Shown: positions 1 to 8,772 of the stretch, in pieces | How the letters are laid out: the number at the start of each line of letters is the position of its first letter | How positions within the stretch are numbered: the first letter of the stretch is position 1 | Assembly: GCA_965246995.1 (NCBI GenBank) | Contig: OZ252008.1 | Span: forward strand, 310,001-374,000 | Origin: VXRJ01 sp965246995 | GTDB taxonomy: Bacteria; Acidobacteriota; Vicinamibacteria; Vicinamibacterales; UBA8438 | Length of the DNA: 64,000 nucleotides | Reading direction: 5' to 3' | Notes under the pieces: generated by a model | Seen by the model: only the letters and a program-made list of their open reading frames with translations | What the model was told of the DNA's origin: nothing | Database searches by the model: none | Program-made: the position numbers and the translations under genes

Positions 1-1001
1 CAGGCGTGCCGCGCCGCCGCCGGCAGTCGGGGGAGGCGCGACCGGCACCAGCGGGTCCGTTCCAGCCAGACGAGCGCGCCCTGCAGCACACCCCATGCGA
101 GCAGTGTCGCCGTCGCGCCGTGCCAGGCGGCGACCGGGACGAAGACGAGGAGTGGCGGCACGCGCAGGTAGGTGTCCGACCAGGCATTGAGCCTCACGTT
201 CCAGCGGCGCCAGAACGCGTCGAGAGAATCGGCGGCGTACGGCCAGTCGAAGTTCTCCGGCAGGCGGAAACCGAGCATTCGCCCGAGTCCGAGTGCGATG
301 TCGGAGACGCCGGAGAGGTCGTAGTACACCTGCAGGCCGAAACAGGCGAGTCCCGCCCAGGCGAGGGTTGGGCTCAGGTCGCCCGGCCCGGCGAGGAACG
401 CCGCCTCAGCCGGGACCGCAAGCGTGCGGCCGATCAGCACTACCTTGAACAGGCCGATCGTCATTCGCCGTGCGCCGTAAGCCGCTGCCGCCATGCTGGG
501 CTCGCGTGTGGCGAGCGGCGTGTGCAGGTCGCGGTAGCGGAGCGTCGGTCCGGCCAGGAGCGAGGGAAAGAAGAAGAGGTAGGCGAACGTCTGCGACGGG
601 TCGCGCGCCGCGGTCGCATCGCCTCGGTAGAGGTCCGCGATGTACGAGAGCGCATGCCAGACGAAGACCGAGAGGCCGAGGGTCGCCACTAGTCCCGGGA
701 CCGCGAAGGGCGCGCCGTCGAACGGATCGAACCATGCCGGCAGGCCGGTCCCGCGGGCGATGCCGGCGAACGGGAGCGGGATCGGGAAACGGTAGAAGAC
801 GAAGAGCGCGAGGCAGAGCGTAATCGCCAACGCGAAGCAGAGTTCGGGGACGGCGCTGACGTGCTTGCGGCGGTTTGCCGCGCCGATACCCCGCCCGAGC
901 AGATAGAAAAGCAGGGCCGCCGCCGCGGCGATGCCGGCAAAGCGGGGGGCTGCCGCCGCAAGCAGCAGCAGGCCGCCCGCGGCGATTCCCCAGTTGGCCA
1001 C
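1..1001 (-). CDS. MBOAT-family O-acyltransferase (AlgI-like), 3' end outside window
   Basis: The minus-strand frame runs off the left edge and encodes a very hydrophobic protein. It contains the AlgI/MBOAT signature region: a GLSVFVWHALSYIADLYRG segment, then FFFPSLLAGPTLRYRDL, then DAFWRRWNVRLNAWSDTYLR, and the AWHGA motif holding the presumed catalytic histidine. MBOAT proteins transfer acyl groups, often acetyl onto exopolysaccharide, across the inner membrane. The start is uncertain: a GTG at 1001 lies just after the upstream Spy-like gene, and the frame stays open further upstream. The usual N-terminal part of AlgI is shorter here. The acyl acceptor cannot be told from sequence. Confidence 0.75.
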   Translation of the reverse strand, partial: MANWGIAAGGLLLLAAAAPRFAGIAAAAALLFYLLGRGIGAANRRKHVSAVPELCFALAITLCLALFVFYRFPIPLPFAGIARGTGLPAWFDPFDGAPFAVPGLVATLGLSVFVWHALSYIADLYRGDATAARDPSQTFAYLFFFPSLLAGPTLRYRDLHTPLATREPSMAAAAYGARRMTIGLFKVVLIGRTLAVPAEAAFLAGPGDLSPTLAWAGLACFGLQVYYDLSGVSDIALGLGRMLGFRLPENFDWPYAADSLDAFWRRWNVRLNAWSDTYLRVPPLLVFVPVAAWHGATATLLAWGVLQGALVWLERTRWCRSRLPRLPAAARHA

Positions 1002-1060
1002 GGGCGGTAAGTCTAACGGTGGCGCGCCGTCGACGGTCCGCTACCGCCGTCGGCGACCCG

Positions 1061-1519
1061 CTACCGCCAGGGTGCGCGCATCGGTCCCCGTCCGCCGCGT
1101 CCGCCCGGGCCGCCGCGGCGACGCCGTTCTTCGCCCAGCCGCACGATCTCCGCGTTGAACGTCTCGAGCTGCTCCGGCGTGAGGATGTCGGCAATCTCGT
1201 TGCGGAACGTTTCCTCCTCCGTGTCCATCCTCCGGCGGATCTCTTCCCGCTGATCGCGGAACCGTTCGCGCCGCGCTTCGAAGACCTGTTCCAGGCGGTC
1301 AGTCTGTTCGTCGGTCAGATCGAGCCGCTCGGAGACACGTGCGAGCAGCCGGCCGCGCCCAAAATATCCGCCCGGCCCGCTTGGTCCGCCGACGAATGCC
1401 GGGCCGGGGCGCGGGCCGAACCAACCGAACGGCGCCCCGCGCGTCACGAGGATTCCCGCCGCCAGTCCGACAACGAAGATCACCAGGACGAACAGCGCAA
1501 CCCATAGCTCTCGCTTCAT
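1061..1519 (-). CDS. Membrane-anchored Spy/CnrX-like metal or stress sensor
   Basis: A 152-residue protein with one N-terminal membrane segment (about residues 5-26), a Pro/Gly linker and a helical periplasmic domain carrying two LTxxQ-type motifs (LTDEQ and LTPEQ). It ends in a Gly/Arg-rich tail. This is the Spy/CpxP/Metal_resist fold. It follows the anti-sigma gene directly, and with the sigma factor forms a sigma, anti-sigma, periplasmic protein order like cnrYXH. I infer that it senses or buffers metal or misfolded protein in the periplasm and modulates the anti-sigma factor. The start at 1519 was chosen because MKRELW opens the membrane segment and GAGG lies upstream. ATGs at 1528 and 1534 are alternatives. 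Confidence 0.75.
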   Translation of the reverse strand: MKRELWVALFVLVIFVVGLAAGILVTRGAPFGWFGPRPGPAFVGGPSGPGGYFGRGRLLARVSERLDLTDEQTDRLEQVFEARRERFRDQREEIRRRMDTEEETFRNEIADILTPEQLETFNAEIVRLGEERRRRGGPGGRGGRGPMRAPWR

Positions 1520-1535
1520 CTCGACCATCCTCATC

Positions 1536-2108
1536 TCATTGTCCGGCGAGCAGCAGATCGAGCAGCAGGTCGTCACCCTCGGCGCCCGCGTCGTTCTGCC
1601 AGAGTCGCGTCACCGCCTCGGTCGTGCCATCCTCGATTGCCCACGCCGCGGCGAGGTCGGTGAAGGCGATCGCTTCGGCGGGCTCGTCTGTCCCGTTCGT
1701 TGCAGTCCCGACACCCAACGCGGCAGCTACCATCAGTGTCGCGGCCAACGGCGCAAGGCGGATCGTCCAGGCGCGCCAGTTCAACAGTTCGAGCCAGTCG
1801 CTGGCCGTCCCCGCGGCGTCGTCGACCGCGCCGGCCGGGTCCTGCGCCGGCAGGTTCGCCATGACGCGCGTCGTAAAGCCGGGCCGCAGCGCCGCATCAT
1901 GCCGTGCCGCAAGCAGGGCACGAGCCGAACGCTGCGCGTCGAGCGCCTCCCGGCATGCCGCGCAGAGGGCGACGTGCCGATCCACGTCGGCCTGACGGTC
2001 GGCGTCGAGCATTCCGTCGGCCGCGCGCGCGAGCAACGATTCAGCCTGTTCGCATCTCATCCGTTTGCTCCCGTCTGTCATCGCGTCGTCGTTCGTTTCA
2101 AGCGTCAT
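1536..2108 (-). CDS. Anti-sigma factor with zinc-binding ZAS motif
   Basis: This 190-residue protein has an N-terminal cytoplasmic zinc-finger anti-sigma (zf-HC2) domain with the pattern H45-x3-C49-x2-C52 and an upstream Cys at 19. An alanine-rich linker and one membrane segment at about residues 116-136 follow, then a short periplasmic part. Such proteins hold an ECF sigma factor inactive at the membrane. Its ATG overlaps the sigma-factor stop codon by four bases (ATGA), so the two are probably translationally coupled and made in fixed ratio. It lies between the sigma gene and the Spy-like gene, which suggests the periplasmic signal passes through it. Confidence 0.88.
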   Translation of the reverse strand: MTLETNDDAMTDGSKRMRCEQAESLLARAADGMLDADRQADVDRHVALCAACREALDAQRSARALLAARHDAALRPGFTTRVMANLPAQDPAGAVDDAAGTASDWLELLNWRAWTIRLAPLAATLMVAAALGVGTATNGTDEPAEAIAFTDLAAAWAIEDGTTEAVTRLWQNDAGAEGDDLLLDLLLAGQ

Positions 2109-2818
2109 CTGCCCGCAACCGGTTGCAGCAGCGGCCGCAGCCGGTGCCGGGCGCGGAAGATGCGCGACTCGACCGTGCCGATCGGTGCGCCGGTCACCTC
2201 CGCGATTTCCTTGTAGTCGAGCCCCTCGACGTCGCGCAGCACCACCGCTACCCGCAGTTCTTCCGGCAACTGCGCGAGCGCGCGGTCGATCGCGTCGCGT
2301 GCGGCGAGCGTCGTCTCGATGTCCGTCACGCCGGACGGCACCTCATCCGCCTGCAGCGCCGCCTCGGTATCGTCCAGGCTCTCGCTTCCGAACCGCGCGT
2401 GTCGGCCGCGCCGCTCGATGTGCGTCCGCGCCACGTTGGACGCGATCCGGTAAAGCCAGGTCTTGAAGGCGCTCTCGCCCCGGAACTTCCGCAGGCCCTT
2501 CCAGGCCCGAATGAACGTCTCCTGCGCCACGTCCTCCGCGGCGCCCGCGTCATGCAGGATTGCCGTCGCGTAGCTGAAGATTCGCACCTGGTAGCGCGTC
2601 ACGAGCGCCTCGAACGCACCGCCGTCGCCGGCCCGGGCCGCCTTTACCAGGGGACGGTCCGGATCGGCACGTTCGGTCTCGGGGATATCAGCCGTTGCGA
2701 CCGGCTGTTCAGCCGTCACCGTCTCTCGGTCCCGCGGTCCGTCATCGGGCCAGGTGCGCGCCGTCGTCAGGCTCATCGTAACCGTCCATCGTTCGGCATC
2801 GGCGCCGGTCATCGTCAT
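2105..2818 (-). CDS. ECF (sigma-70 family) RNA polymerase sigma factor
   Basis: A 237-residue ECF sigma factor. Region 2 runs from PLVKAARAGDGGAFEALV through AAEDVAQETFIRAWKGL, with the -10 recognition helix. Region 4 ends with the helix-turn-helix around LDYKEIAEVTGAPIGTVESR. The first ~55 residues are a Thr/Asp-rich extension not usual in the family, so translation may begin further in. The gene is first in a minus-strand operon with its anti-sigma partner (ATGA overlap) and a Spy-like protein. The likely role is an envelope or metal stress response, by analogy with CnrH/RpoE. The regulon is unknown. Confidence 0.9.
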   Translation of the reverse strand: MTMTGADAERWTVTMSLTTARTWPDDGPRDRETVTAEQPVATADIPETERADPDRPLVKAARAGDGGAFEALVTRYQVRIFSYATAILHDAGAAEDVAQETFIRAWKGLRKFRGESAFKTWLYRIASNVARTHIERRGRHARFGSESLDDTEAALQADEVPSGVTDIETTLAARDAIDRALAQLPEELRVAVVLRDVEGLDYKEIAEVTGAPIGTVESRIFRARHRLRPLLQPVAGR

Positions 2819-2959
2819 CGCCCCTCAAGTGCCTCTTCCCGCTGGCTGGTTCCAGAGACTGCGCGGCCGTCCTCATTATTCCCCTGCCCTCCCCGGGAAG
2901 AATTCCGTCCCGGCGCCGGTCGCTAGAGACAGGACGCACGACACCAGAGGAGGCACACG
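2819..2959. promoter_or_regulatory. Divergent intergenic region between ECF sigma operon and Spy-like gene
   Basis: This 141-bp gap must hold promoters for both directions. On the minus strand a GGAACC lies near 2851. On the plus strand GGGAAG near 2894 is followed by GTCGCTAG about 18 bp later. Both resemble ECF-type -35 (GGAAC) and -10 (GTC) elements, which would fit autoregulation, but the matches are weak. The Spy-like gene is preceded by a strong AGAGGAGG ribosome-binding site. Confidence 0.3.
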
Positions 2960-3514
2960 ATGCGAATCCACGTTACACGAGAGCGGATCCTGGCGGCGGT
3001 CATCGCCCTGGGGGTCACGATAGTCCTCGCGCAGGGCGCATTCCCGTTGTTCGGCGAGCCGGTGCTTGCGGAGGAAGGGGCGGAAGCGGCCCTCGAGACG
3101 CAGCGACGCGGCTTCCGTCCCGGCGCGCGCGGCGGCCCCGGCCGGGGTGGGCTCCTTCCTCTCCGGAGGCTCGACCTGAGCGACGCGCAGGAGGAGCAGA
3201 TCGATGGGGTTCGCGAAGAGGCACGCGACGCGGCCGCCACGGCGCGCGAACCGATGCGCGAAGCGCGGCGGGAACTGCGTGACGCGATGCGGAACGAGGA
3301 GGTGGATGAAGGCCGGATCCGGGCTCTGACCGCCACCATCGCATCACTCCAGGCGGACGCACTGGTCCGGAGCGCCCGAGTCTACGCGAACATTCTGGAG
3401 GTCCTGACACCGGAGCAGCGCGACGAGGTGAGCGAGTTGCAGGAGCGCCGACGGGAGAGAGGCGAGGAACGCCGCGAGCGCTTCCGCGACCGTCGAGGCC
3501 GTCGCGGCCGATAG
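2960..3514 (+). CDS. Periplasmic Spy/CpxP-like LTxxQ protein
   Basis: This 184-residue protein has an N-terminal signal or anchor (about residues 9-27), a Gly/Arg-rich stretch, then a long charged helical domain with LSDAQ and LTPEQ motifs of the Spy/CpxP family. It ends in an Arg-rich tail. Spy-type proteins are ATP-independent periplasmic chaperones or metal-stress proteins. It is transcribed divergently from the ECF sigma operon and resembles the Spy-like protein at 1061-1519, so it is a good candidate member of that sigma factor's regulon. Start chosen at an ATG with AGAGGAGG eight bases upstream. Confidence 0.75.
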   Translation: MRIHVTRERILAAVIALGVTIVLAQGAFPLFGEPVLAEEGAEAALETQRRGFRPGARGGPGRGGLLPLRRLDLSDAQEEQIDGVREEARDAAATAREPMREARRELRDAMRNEEVDEGRIRALTATIASLQADALVRSARVYANILEVLTPEQRDEVSELQERRRERGEERRERFRDRRGRRGR

Positions 3515-3534
3515 GTCCGGCCACCACTTGGGCG

Positions 3535-3607
3535 TGCGGACGCCCCTCCTGTCCGCAACGCCCCTCCGCGCGGGCGTCCCCTGGAGCACAGGGGACGCCC
3601 GCTTCTT
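3535..3607 (+). terminator. Double hairpin, probable intrinsic terminator
   Basis: Two hairpins follow the Spy-like gene. The first is TGCGGAC (3535-3541) pairing with GTCCGCA (3551-3557). The second is a perfect 13-bp stem, 3571-3583 with 3589-3601, with a GAGCA loop and followed by CTTCTTT. The U-tract is imperfect, but the stem is long and GC-rich. Confidence 0.65.
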
Positions 3608-3677
3608 TGTGCGCGGGCACGGTTTGCACCCGCTTGGCGGCGGTAGTACATTGCGGCTCCAGACAACTGGCCCGACG

Positions 3678-6600
3678 ATGCCCTTGAAGCAGGCACTGGT
3701 TTTGGCGACGGCGCTCGCGGGCGCGGCCGTGTTGGCCGCGGCCCAGGAGCCGCCGGTCCAGCCACCCACGGCGGAACAGGCGGAGTTCTTCGAGACCTCC
3801 ATCCGTCCGCTCCTCGCCGAGAACTGCTACGCCTGCCACAGTGCTAGCGTCGCCACGCCGTTCGGCGGCCTCCGCCTGGACAGCCGGGAAGCGATGCTCG
3901 CAGGCGGCGACAGCGGGCCGGCGCTCGTCCCCGGCAGCCCCGCCGACAGCGCGATCGTGCAGCGGTTGCATGGCCGCCCGGTCCTGATGCCGCCGACCGG
4001 TGGGCTCGATGCCGCCGCGATCGACTCGGTCGCGCGCTGGGTCGAGATGGGCGCTGCCTGGCCAGCGGCCCTTGCTTCAGCGGACACGCCGGACCCCTCC
4101 GAGCCGTTCGATCTCGAGGCGCGCCGTACCGCGCACTGGGCCTGGCAGCCGGTCGCCGCAACGGAGCCACCGGCGGTCACCGACGCGGCATGGCCGGCGA
4201 CCGCGGCGGACCGGTACATCCTCGCGCGGCTCGAAGCGGAAGGACTCGCGCCCGCCGGAGACGCTGACCGCGCCACGCTGATCCGCCGGCTGTCCTTCGA
4301 CCTGCGCGGCCTGCCGCCGACCACGGCCGAGATCGCGCGATTCGTCGCCGACGGTTCGCCGACCGCGTGGGCCGACCTTGTCGACCGCACCCTCGACTCA
4401 CCCCATTTCGGTGAACGCTGGGCCCGCCACTGGATGGACCTGGTCCGGTACAGCGAATCGCATGGCAGCGAGGGCGATCCCGATATCCCGTTGGTCTGGC
4501 GCTACCGGGACTACCTGATTCGCGCCTTCAATGCCGACGTGCCGTACGATCAGTTGATCCGCGAACATCTCGCCGGAGACCTACTGACGGAACCGCGCAT
4601 CGATCCCGATGCCGGGACCAACGAGTCGCTCCTCGGGACCGCCAACTACCGCCTGATCGAGCATGGCTATCAGCCCGTCGACCCGTGGGAGGACCGCGTC
4701 AAGTGGACCGACAACCAGGTGGATGTCGCGTCCAAGGCGTTCCTCGGCCTGACGGTGTCGTGCGCGCGCTGCCACGACCACAAGTTCGACGCGATCAGTC
4801 AGCGGGACTACTACTCGTTCTTCGGCACGCTGTACGGTGCGCGCCCGACGCAGCGCGCGATTGACGATCCCGCCCGGCTCGCGACCAACCGCGACGCACT
4901 CGCCGAACTGAAGCAGGAGATCCGCGTTGCTCTGGCCGACCGCTGGAGCCGCGACGCGGCCGGGGTCGGGGCGGAACTGTTGGCGATGACCGGCGCGACC
5001 GCAGAGGCGGCCGTCGACGGGGCCGAAGCGCCGTCGGCAGACGACGCGGAATCGTCGTCGGTGGAGGAAGCGGCCCTGCGCGACGCCGGCAGCGTCCTCG
5101 CCGTCTGGCGCGCCCTCGCGGACGTGGGTGCGGCCGACTTCCCGGGCGCCTGGCAGGATCTCGAGGCCCACTGGGAGACTGAACTGGCCGCGCGCGAGCA
5201 GTTCAACGCCGAGCAGTTCGATGTCGCCTGGGACCTGAGCAATCCGGACGACTACGCCTTGACCGTCGGCCACGGTGTCGGCCGGACCGCCGCTCCGTCC
5301 CGTCCGGGGGAGTTCGCAGTCGCACGCCGGGGCGATAACCTGCTGACCGGCGTCTATCCCGGCGGCGCCTACACGCACCTCCTGTCCGACAAGCACGCCG
5401 GCGTCATCCAGACGCCCCGCTTCCGGATCGACAGCGACTTCATCAGCTTGCGGGTTCTGGGCGACAACCTCAGCTTCGCGCAGTTGATCATCGAGAACTA
5501 CGCGGTCCCGCGCGGCGGCATCTATCACCTCCGCTACAGCCCGAAGCAGGACCAGATGTCCTGGGCGCAGTGGGATACCAGCTTCTGGAAGGATTTCACC
5601 GCCTACATCGAATTCGCGACGCAGGACGACGCGACGTTGTTCACCCTCGACCCGGAGGACGGCAGCGAACGAAACCGGCCGGTGCGCCGCACCGATGGCC
5701 GCTCCGCAATCGGCGTCAGCGGCGTCGTGTTCCATGACCAGGCAGCGACACCCCGGGAGACGGTGATCCCGATTCAGGCGCTGTTGGATCCGTCTGCCAC
5801 GGACGACCGCAGGCCGGCGACGCGCGACGATCTGGCGGCGCTGATCAGCGTGCGGCTGACCGACGCAGTAGCCGCTTGGCGTGACGACGCCCTGACCGAA
5901 GCGCAGGCCGTCTTCCTGGACGAGTTCGTCCGCGCCGACCTGCTGCCCCGGTCGCTCGAAGAACTGGTCGAGCTGCGGGCGCCGGTCGGGGAGTATCGCC
6001 TGCTGGAACGGGACGTGCCGGTAGCGCGCCGCGCGCCGGGCGTCGTCGACGAAGCGGCGCCCGATCAGCCGCTGCTGGTTCGGGGCAGCCACGCGAACCG
6101 GGGCGATGACGTGCCGCGGGCGTTCCTGACCGCCCTCGACGGGCGGCCGTACGACGATGCGGGGCTCGTCCGCCTGCGGCTCGCCGAGGCGGTCACGGCG
6201 CCCGGCAACCCGCTGACGGCACGGGTTGCGGTGAACCGCGTCTGGCGCCACCTGTTCGGCTACGGCCTGGTCCGCACTGTCGACAACTTCGGCCGCCTGG
6301 GCGATCCGCCGTCCCACCCCGCCCTCCTCGATCAGCTCGGGTCCGGGTTCGACGACGACGACTGGTCGGTCAAGCGGCTCGCACGCCGGCTGGTCATGAG
6401 CCGCGCCTACCGGATGAACAGCCAGGGGTCGGCGGCGGCCAACGAACGCGATCCGGAGAACCGCCTCCTGCAACATGCCAACCTGCGCCGGCTGGATGCC
6501 GAGGCGATTCGCGACTCGATGCTGAGCGTTTCCGGCCGCCTGGACCCGGCGCTGTACGGCCCGTCCGTTCCCGTCCACTACGCGTCGGCCCTCTCCGCGA

Positions 6601-7049
6601 ACGAGGACTTCAACGACAACGGCCCGGTCGACGGCAACGGCCGCCGGAGCATCTACCAGGAGATCCGCCGCAACTCGCACAATCCGTTCCTCGCCGTCTT
6701 CGACCTGCCGACGCCGGCGACGACGCGCGGCCAACGTGACACGACGAACGTTCCGGCCCAGTCGCTGGCGATGCTCAACAGCCCGTTCGTCATCGGTCAG
6801 GCGGCCGAGTGGGGGCAGCGCCTCGCCGAGGGGGAGGCGGGAACGGTGGCGGGACGGATCGATCACATGTTCGTCAAGGCGCTCGGCCGGCCGGTGACCG
6901 GCGCCGAGCGCGAACGGATCGTCGCGTACCTCGACGGGGTTGCCGCGGATCGCGGCGCCGAGGCGACGCTGCTGCTGTACGACCCCGGCGTCTGGCAGGA
7001 TGTGGCGCACAGCCTGTTCAACCTGAAGGAGTTCATCTTCGTGCCGTAG
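3678..7049 (+). CDS. Secreted DUF1549/DUF1553 protein with cytochrome c domain
   Basis: A large exported protein (1123 residues). It has a signal peptide ending near AAAQEPP, a planctomycete-type cytochrome c domain with heme motif CYACH soon after, a DUF1549 (PSCyt2) domain including the typical CARCHDHKFD, and a C-terminal DUF1553 (PSD1) domain around NRVWRHLFGYGLVRTVDNFG. Between them sits a ~400-residue insertion that may be a sugar-binding-like domain. Such proteins are nearly always paired with a DUF1501 protein, as here. Their substrate is unproven, and a role in handling complex glycans or other polymers is commonly guessed. The ATG at 3678 was chosen because it opens the signal peptide. 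The TAG stop lies in the repeat element at 7047. Confidence 0.88.
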   Translation: MPLKQALVLATALAGAAVLAAAQEPPVQPPTAEQAEFFETSIRPLLAENCYACHSASVATPFGGLRLDSREAMLAGGDSGPALVPGSPADSAIVQRLHGRPVLMPPTGGLDAAAIDSVARWVEMGAAWPAALASADTPDPSEPFDLEARRTAHWAWQPVAATEPPAVTDAAWPATAADRYILARLEAEGLAPAGDADRATLIRRLSFDLRGLPPTTAEIARFVADGSPTAWADLVDRTLDSPHFGERWARHWMDLVRYSESHGSEGDPDIPLVWRYRDYLIRAFNADVPYDQLIREHLAGDLLTEPRIDPDAGTNESLLGTANYRLIEHGYQPVDPWEDRVKWTDNQVDVASKAFLGLTVSCARCHDHKFDAISQRDYYSFFGTLYGARPTQRAIDDPARLATNRDALAELKQEIRVALADRWSRDAAGVGAELLAMTGATAEAAVDGAEAPSADDAESSSVEEAALRDAGSVLAVWRALADVGAADFPGAWQDLEAHWETELAAREQFNAEQFDVAWDLSNPDDYALTVGHGVGRTAAPSRPGEFAVARRGDNLLTGVYPGGAYTHLLSDKHAGVIQTPRFRIDSDFISLRVLGDNLSFAQLIIENYAVPRGGIYHLRYSPKQDQMSWAQWDTSFWKDFTAYIEFATQDDATLFTLDPEDGSERNRPVRRTDGRSAIGVSGVVFHDQAATPRETVIPIQALLDPSATDDRRPATRDDLAALISVRLTDAVAAWRDDALTEAQAVFLDEFVRADLLPRSLEELVELRAPVGEYRLLERDVPVARRAPGVVDEAAPDQPLLVRGSHANRGDDVPRAFLTALDGRPYDDAGLVRLRLAEAVTAPGNPLTARVAVNRVWRHLFGYGLVRTVDNFGRLGDPPSHPALLDQLGSGFDDDDWSVKRLARRLVMSRAYRMNSQGSAAANERDPENRLLQHANLRRLDAEAIRDSMLSVSGRLDPALYGPSVPVHYASALSANEDFNDNGPVDGNGRRSIYQEIRRNSHNPFLAVFDLPTPATTRGQRDTTNVPAQSLAMLNSPFVIGQAAEWGQRLAEGEAGTVAGRIDHMFVKALGRPVTGAERERIVAYLDGVAADRGAEATLLLYDPGVWQDVAHSLFNLKEFIFVP

Positions 7050-7227
7050 GAGCCCGTGGTGAAACCCCCGCTACATTCGAGCGGCGATGCATCCCGCCTG
7101 AACGGCGTTGCTCCTCGGACTGCGTCAGTCCGCGGTCGCAATATGGCCAATATGCTCCCTCGTCGCGCCTTGTCAGGCGAGCGCCTCGCCGCTCTCGGTG
7201 CTACGCGGGTTTCACCACGGGCTCCTA
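7047..7227. repeat. 181-bp MITE-like element with 21-bp terminal inverted repeats
   Basis: A 21-bp sequence beginning TAGGAGCCCGTGGTGAAA at 7047-7067 recurs as its exact reverse complement at 7207-7227. The interior contains smaller hairpins (CGGACTG-CGT-CAGTCCG, CGCCTTGTCAGGCG and an AATATGGCCAATAT palindrome) and no convincing gene. The layout fits a non-autonomous mobile element or a large intergenic structural repeat. The left terminus supplies the TAG stop codon of the preceding gene. A single copy of the same end occurs at 14319. Confidence 0.65.
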
Positions 7228-7279
7228 GCCCGCGACGGCAGCCGGACGACCGACGACCGACGACCGAAAGAAGCGCCCC

Positions 7280-8764
7280 ATGACCTTCGACCCCCGCCAC
7301 CATCCGACCGCGCGTCCCTTCCTGACGCGCCGCGAGATGTTGCGCCAGACATCCACCGGCTTCGGCTGGCTCGCGCTGACCGCACTGATGGCCGATCGTG
7401 CGTACGCGGGCCTCGCGCAGCAGGGGACCCCTGCCGCCGGCACTGCGGCGGCCGACGGTCCGCTCGCCGCGAAGGCGCCCGACTTCGCGCCGGGGGTCAA
7501 GAACGTCATCTTCTGCTACATGTCCGGCGGACTGTCTCACGTCGACTCGTTCGATCCGAAGCCGCGGCTCGCGGCCGAGGTGGGCCAGCCGATGCCGTTC
7601 GAGACAGAACGGACCATGTTCAACCAGGACGGCAATATCTGGCCCAGTCCCTGGGAGTTCACCAACTATGGCCAGAGCGGCATCCCGGTCAGCGCGCTGT
7701 TCCCGCACACGGGGACCGTGGCCGACGAACTGACCGTCATCCGATCGATGACCGCGCCGTTCATGGAGCACGCGCAGGCGAACTTCTACTTCCACTGCGG
7801 CATGCCGTTCACCGGCTTTCCCAGCATGGGCGCCTGGATCACCTATGGCCTCGGCACCGAGAACCAGAACCTGCCGGGGTTCGTGGTGCTCGGCAGCGGC
7901 GGCATCCCGCTCGGCGGCGTGCAGGTGTTTGGCAACGGCTTCCTGCCGGCCGTCCACCAGGGTTCGCTCATCTACCCGGGGGAGGCGACGCCGCTGCACA
8001 ACGTCAGCCCGGCGGAGTCGGACGACGCGCAGCGCGCGCGGTTGTCGGTGATCGACGACCTCGACCGCGGCTTCCTCGACCGGACCGGCGACGAGCCGCG
8101 CGTCGAAGCGGCGATCGACAACTACGAAATCGCCTACCGGATGCAGACGGCGGTTCCCGAGCTGACCGACCTGACCGGCGAGACCGAGGCGACCAAGCGT
8201 CTCTACGGCATGGACTCGCCCAACGCCTCGACGGCCGCCTACGGCCGGCAGTGCCTGGTGGCGCGCCGCCTGGTGGAGCGGGGCGTCCGTTTCGTGGAGC
8301 TGACGATGGTAGGGACGGACGGGATGGGGCAGGCGGCGAATCCGTGGGATCAGCACACCAAGCTGGAAGAAGGTCACGCCGCCAACGCGCTCACCGTCGA
8401 TCAGCCGGTCGCGGGCCTGGTGAAGGACCTCCGCTCGCGCGGCCTGCTCGACGAAACGCTCGTCATCTTCAGCGGCGAGTTCGGCCGGACGCCGTTCATC
8501 CAGGGGACCAACGGCCGTGATCACAACCCCTACGGCTTCAGCCTCTGGCTCGCTGGCGGCGGTCTCAAGAAGGGATTCATCTACGGCCAGACCGACGAGT
8601 ACGGTTACCGGGTCGTCGAAAACGCCCACACCGTCCGCGATCTTCACGCGACGGTGCTGCACCTGCTCGGCCTCGACTACACCGGCCTCACGTACCGCTT
8701 CGGCGGCCGCGACTACCGCCTGGCGGATGTCGACGGGCATCCGATCCGGGGGATTCTGGCGTAA
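7280..8764 (+). CDS. DUF1501 family exported protein
   Basis: This 494-residue protein begins with a Tat-type or anchored signal (TRREMLRQTSTGFGWLALTA). The DUF1501 domain follows, with YMSGGLSHVDSFDPKP, a central HAQANFYFHCGMPF region and the C-terminal GEFGRTPF and DHNPYGFSLWLAGGG motifs. The fold is related to alkaline phosphatase/sulfatase-type hydrolases. It stands 230 bp downstream of its usual partner, a DUF1549/DUF1553 cytochrome, with the MITE-like element between. The start has a purine-rich site (GAAAGAAG), and three tandem CGACCGA units lie just before it. The substrate is unknown. Confidence 0.88.
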   Translation: MTFDPRHHPTARPFLTRREMLRQTSTGFGWLALTALMADRAYAGLAQQGTPAAGTAAADGPLAAKAPDFAPGVKNVIFCYMSGGLSHVDSFDPKPRLAAEVGQPMPFETERTMFNQDGNIWPSPWEFTNYGQSGIPVSALFPHTGTVADELTVIRSMTAPFMEHAQANFYFHCGMPFTGFPSMGAWITYGLGTENQNLPGFVVLGSGGIPLGGVQVFGNGFLPAVHQGSLIYPGEATPLHNVSPAESDDAQRARLSVIDDLDRGFLDRTGDEPRVEAAIDNYEIAYRMQTAVPELTDLTGETEATKRLYGMDSPNASTAAYGRQCLVARRLVERGVRFVELTMVGTDGMGQAANPWDQHTKLEEGHAANALTVDQPVAGLVKDLRSRGLLDETLVIFSGEFGRTPFIQGTNGRDHNPYGFSLWLAGGGLKKGFIYGQTDEYGYRVVENAHTVRDLHATVLHLLGLDYTGLTYRFGGRDYRLADVDGHPIRGILA

Positions 8765-8772
8765 GCGCGCAG

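Noticed and set aside
4581..7010. Long minus-strand reading frame of about 800 codons opposite the DUF1553 gene
   Set aside because: High GC gives long antisense frames. Its translation is Arg/Val/Asp-rich without domains, whereas the plus strand has clear cytochrome and DUF1553 motifs.
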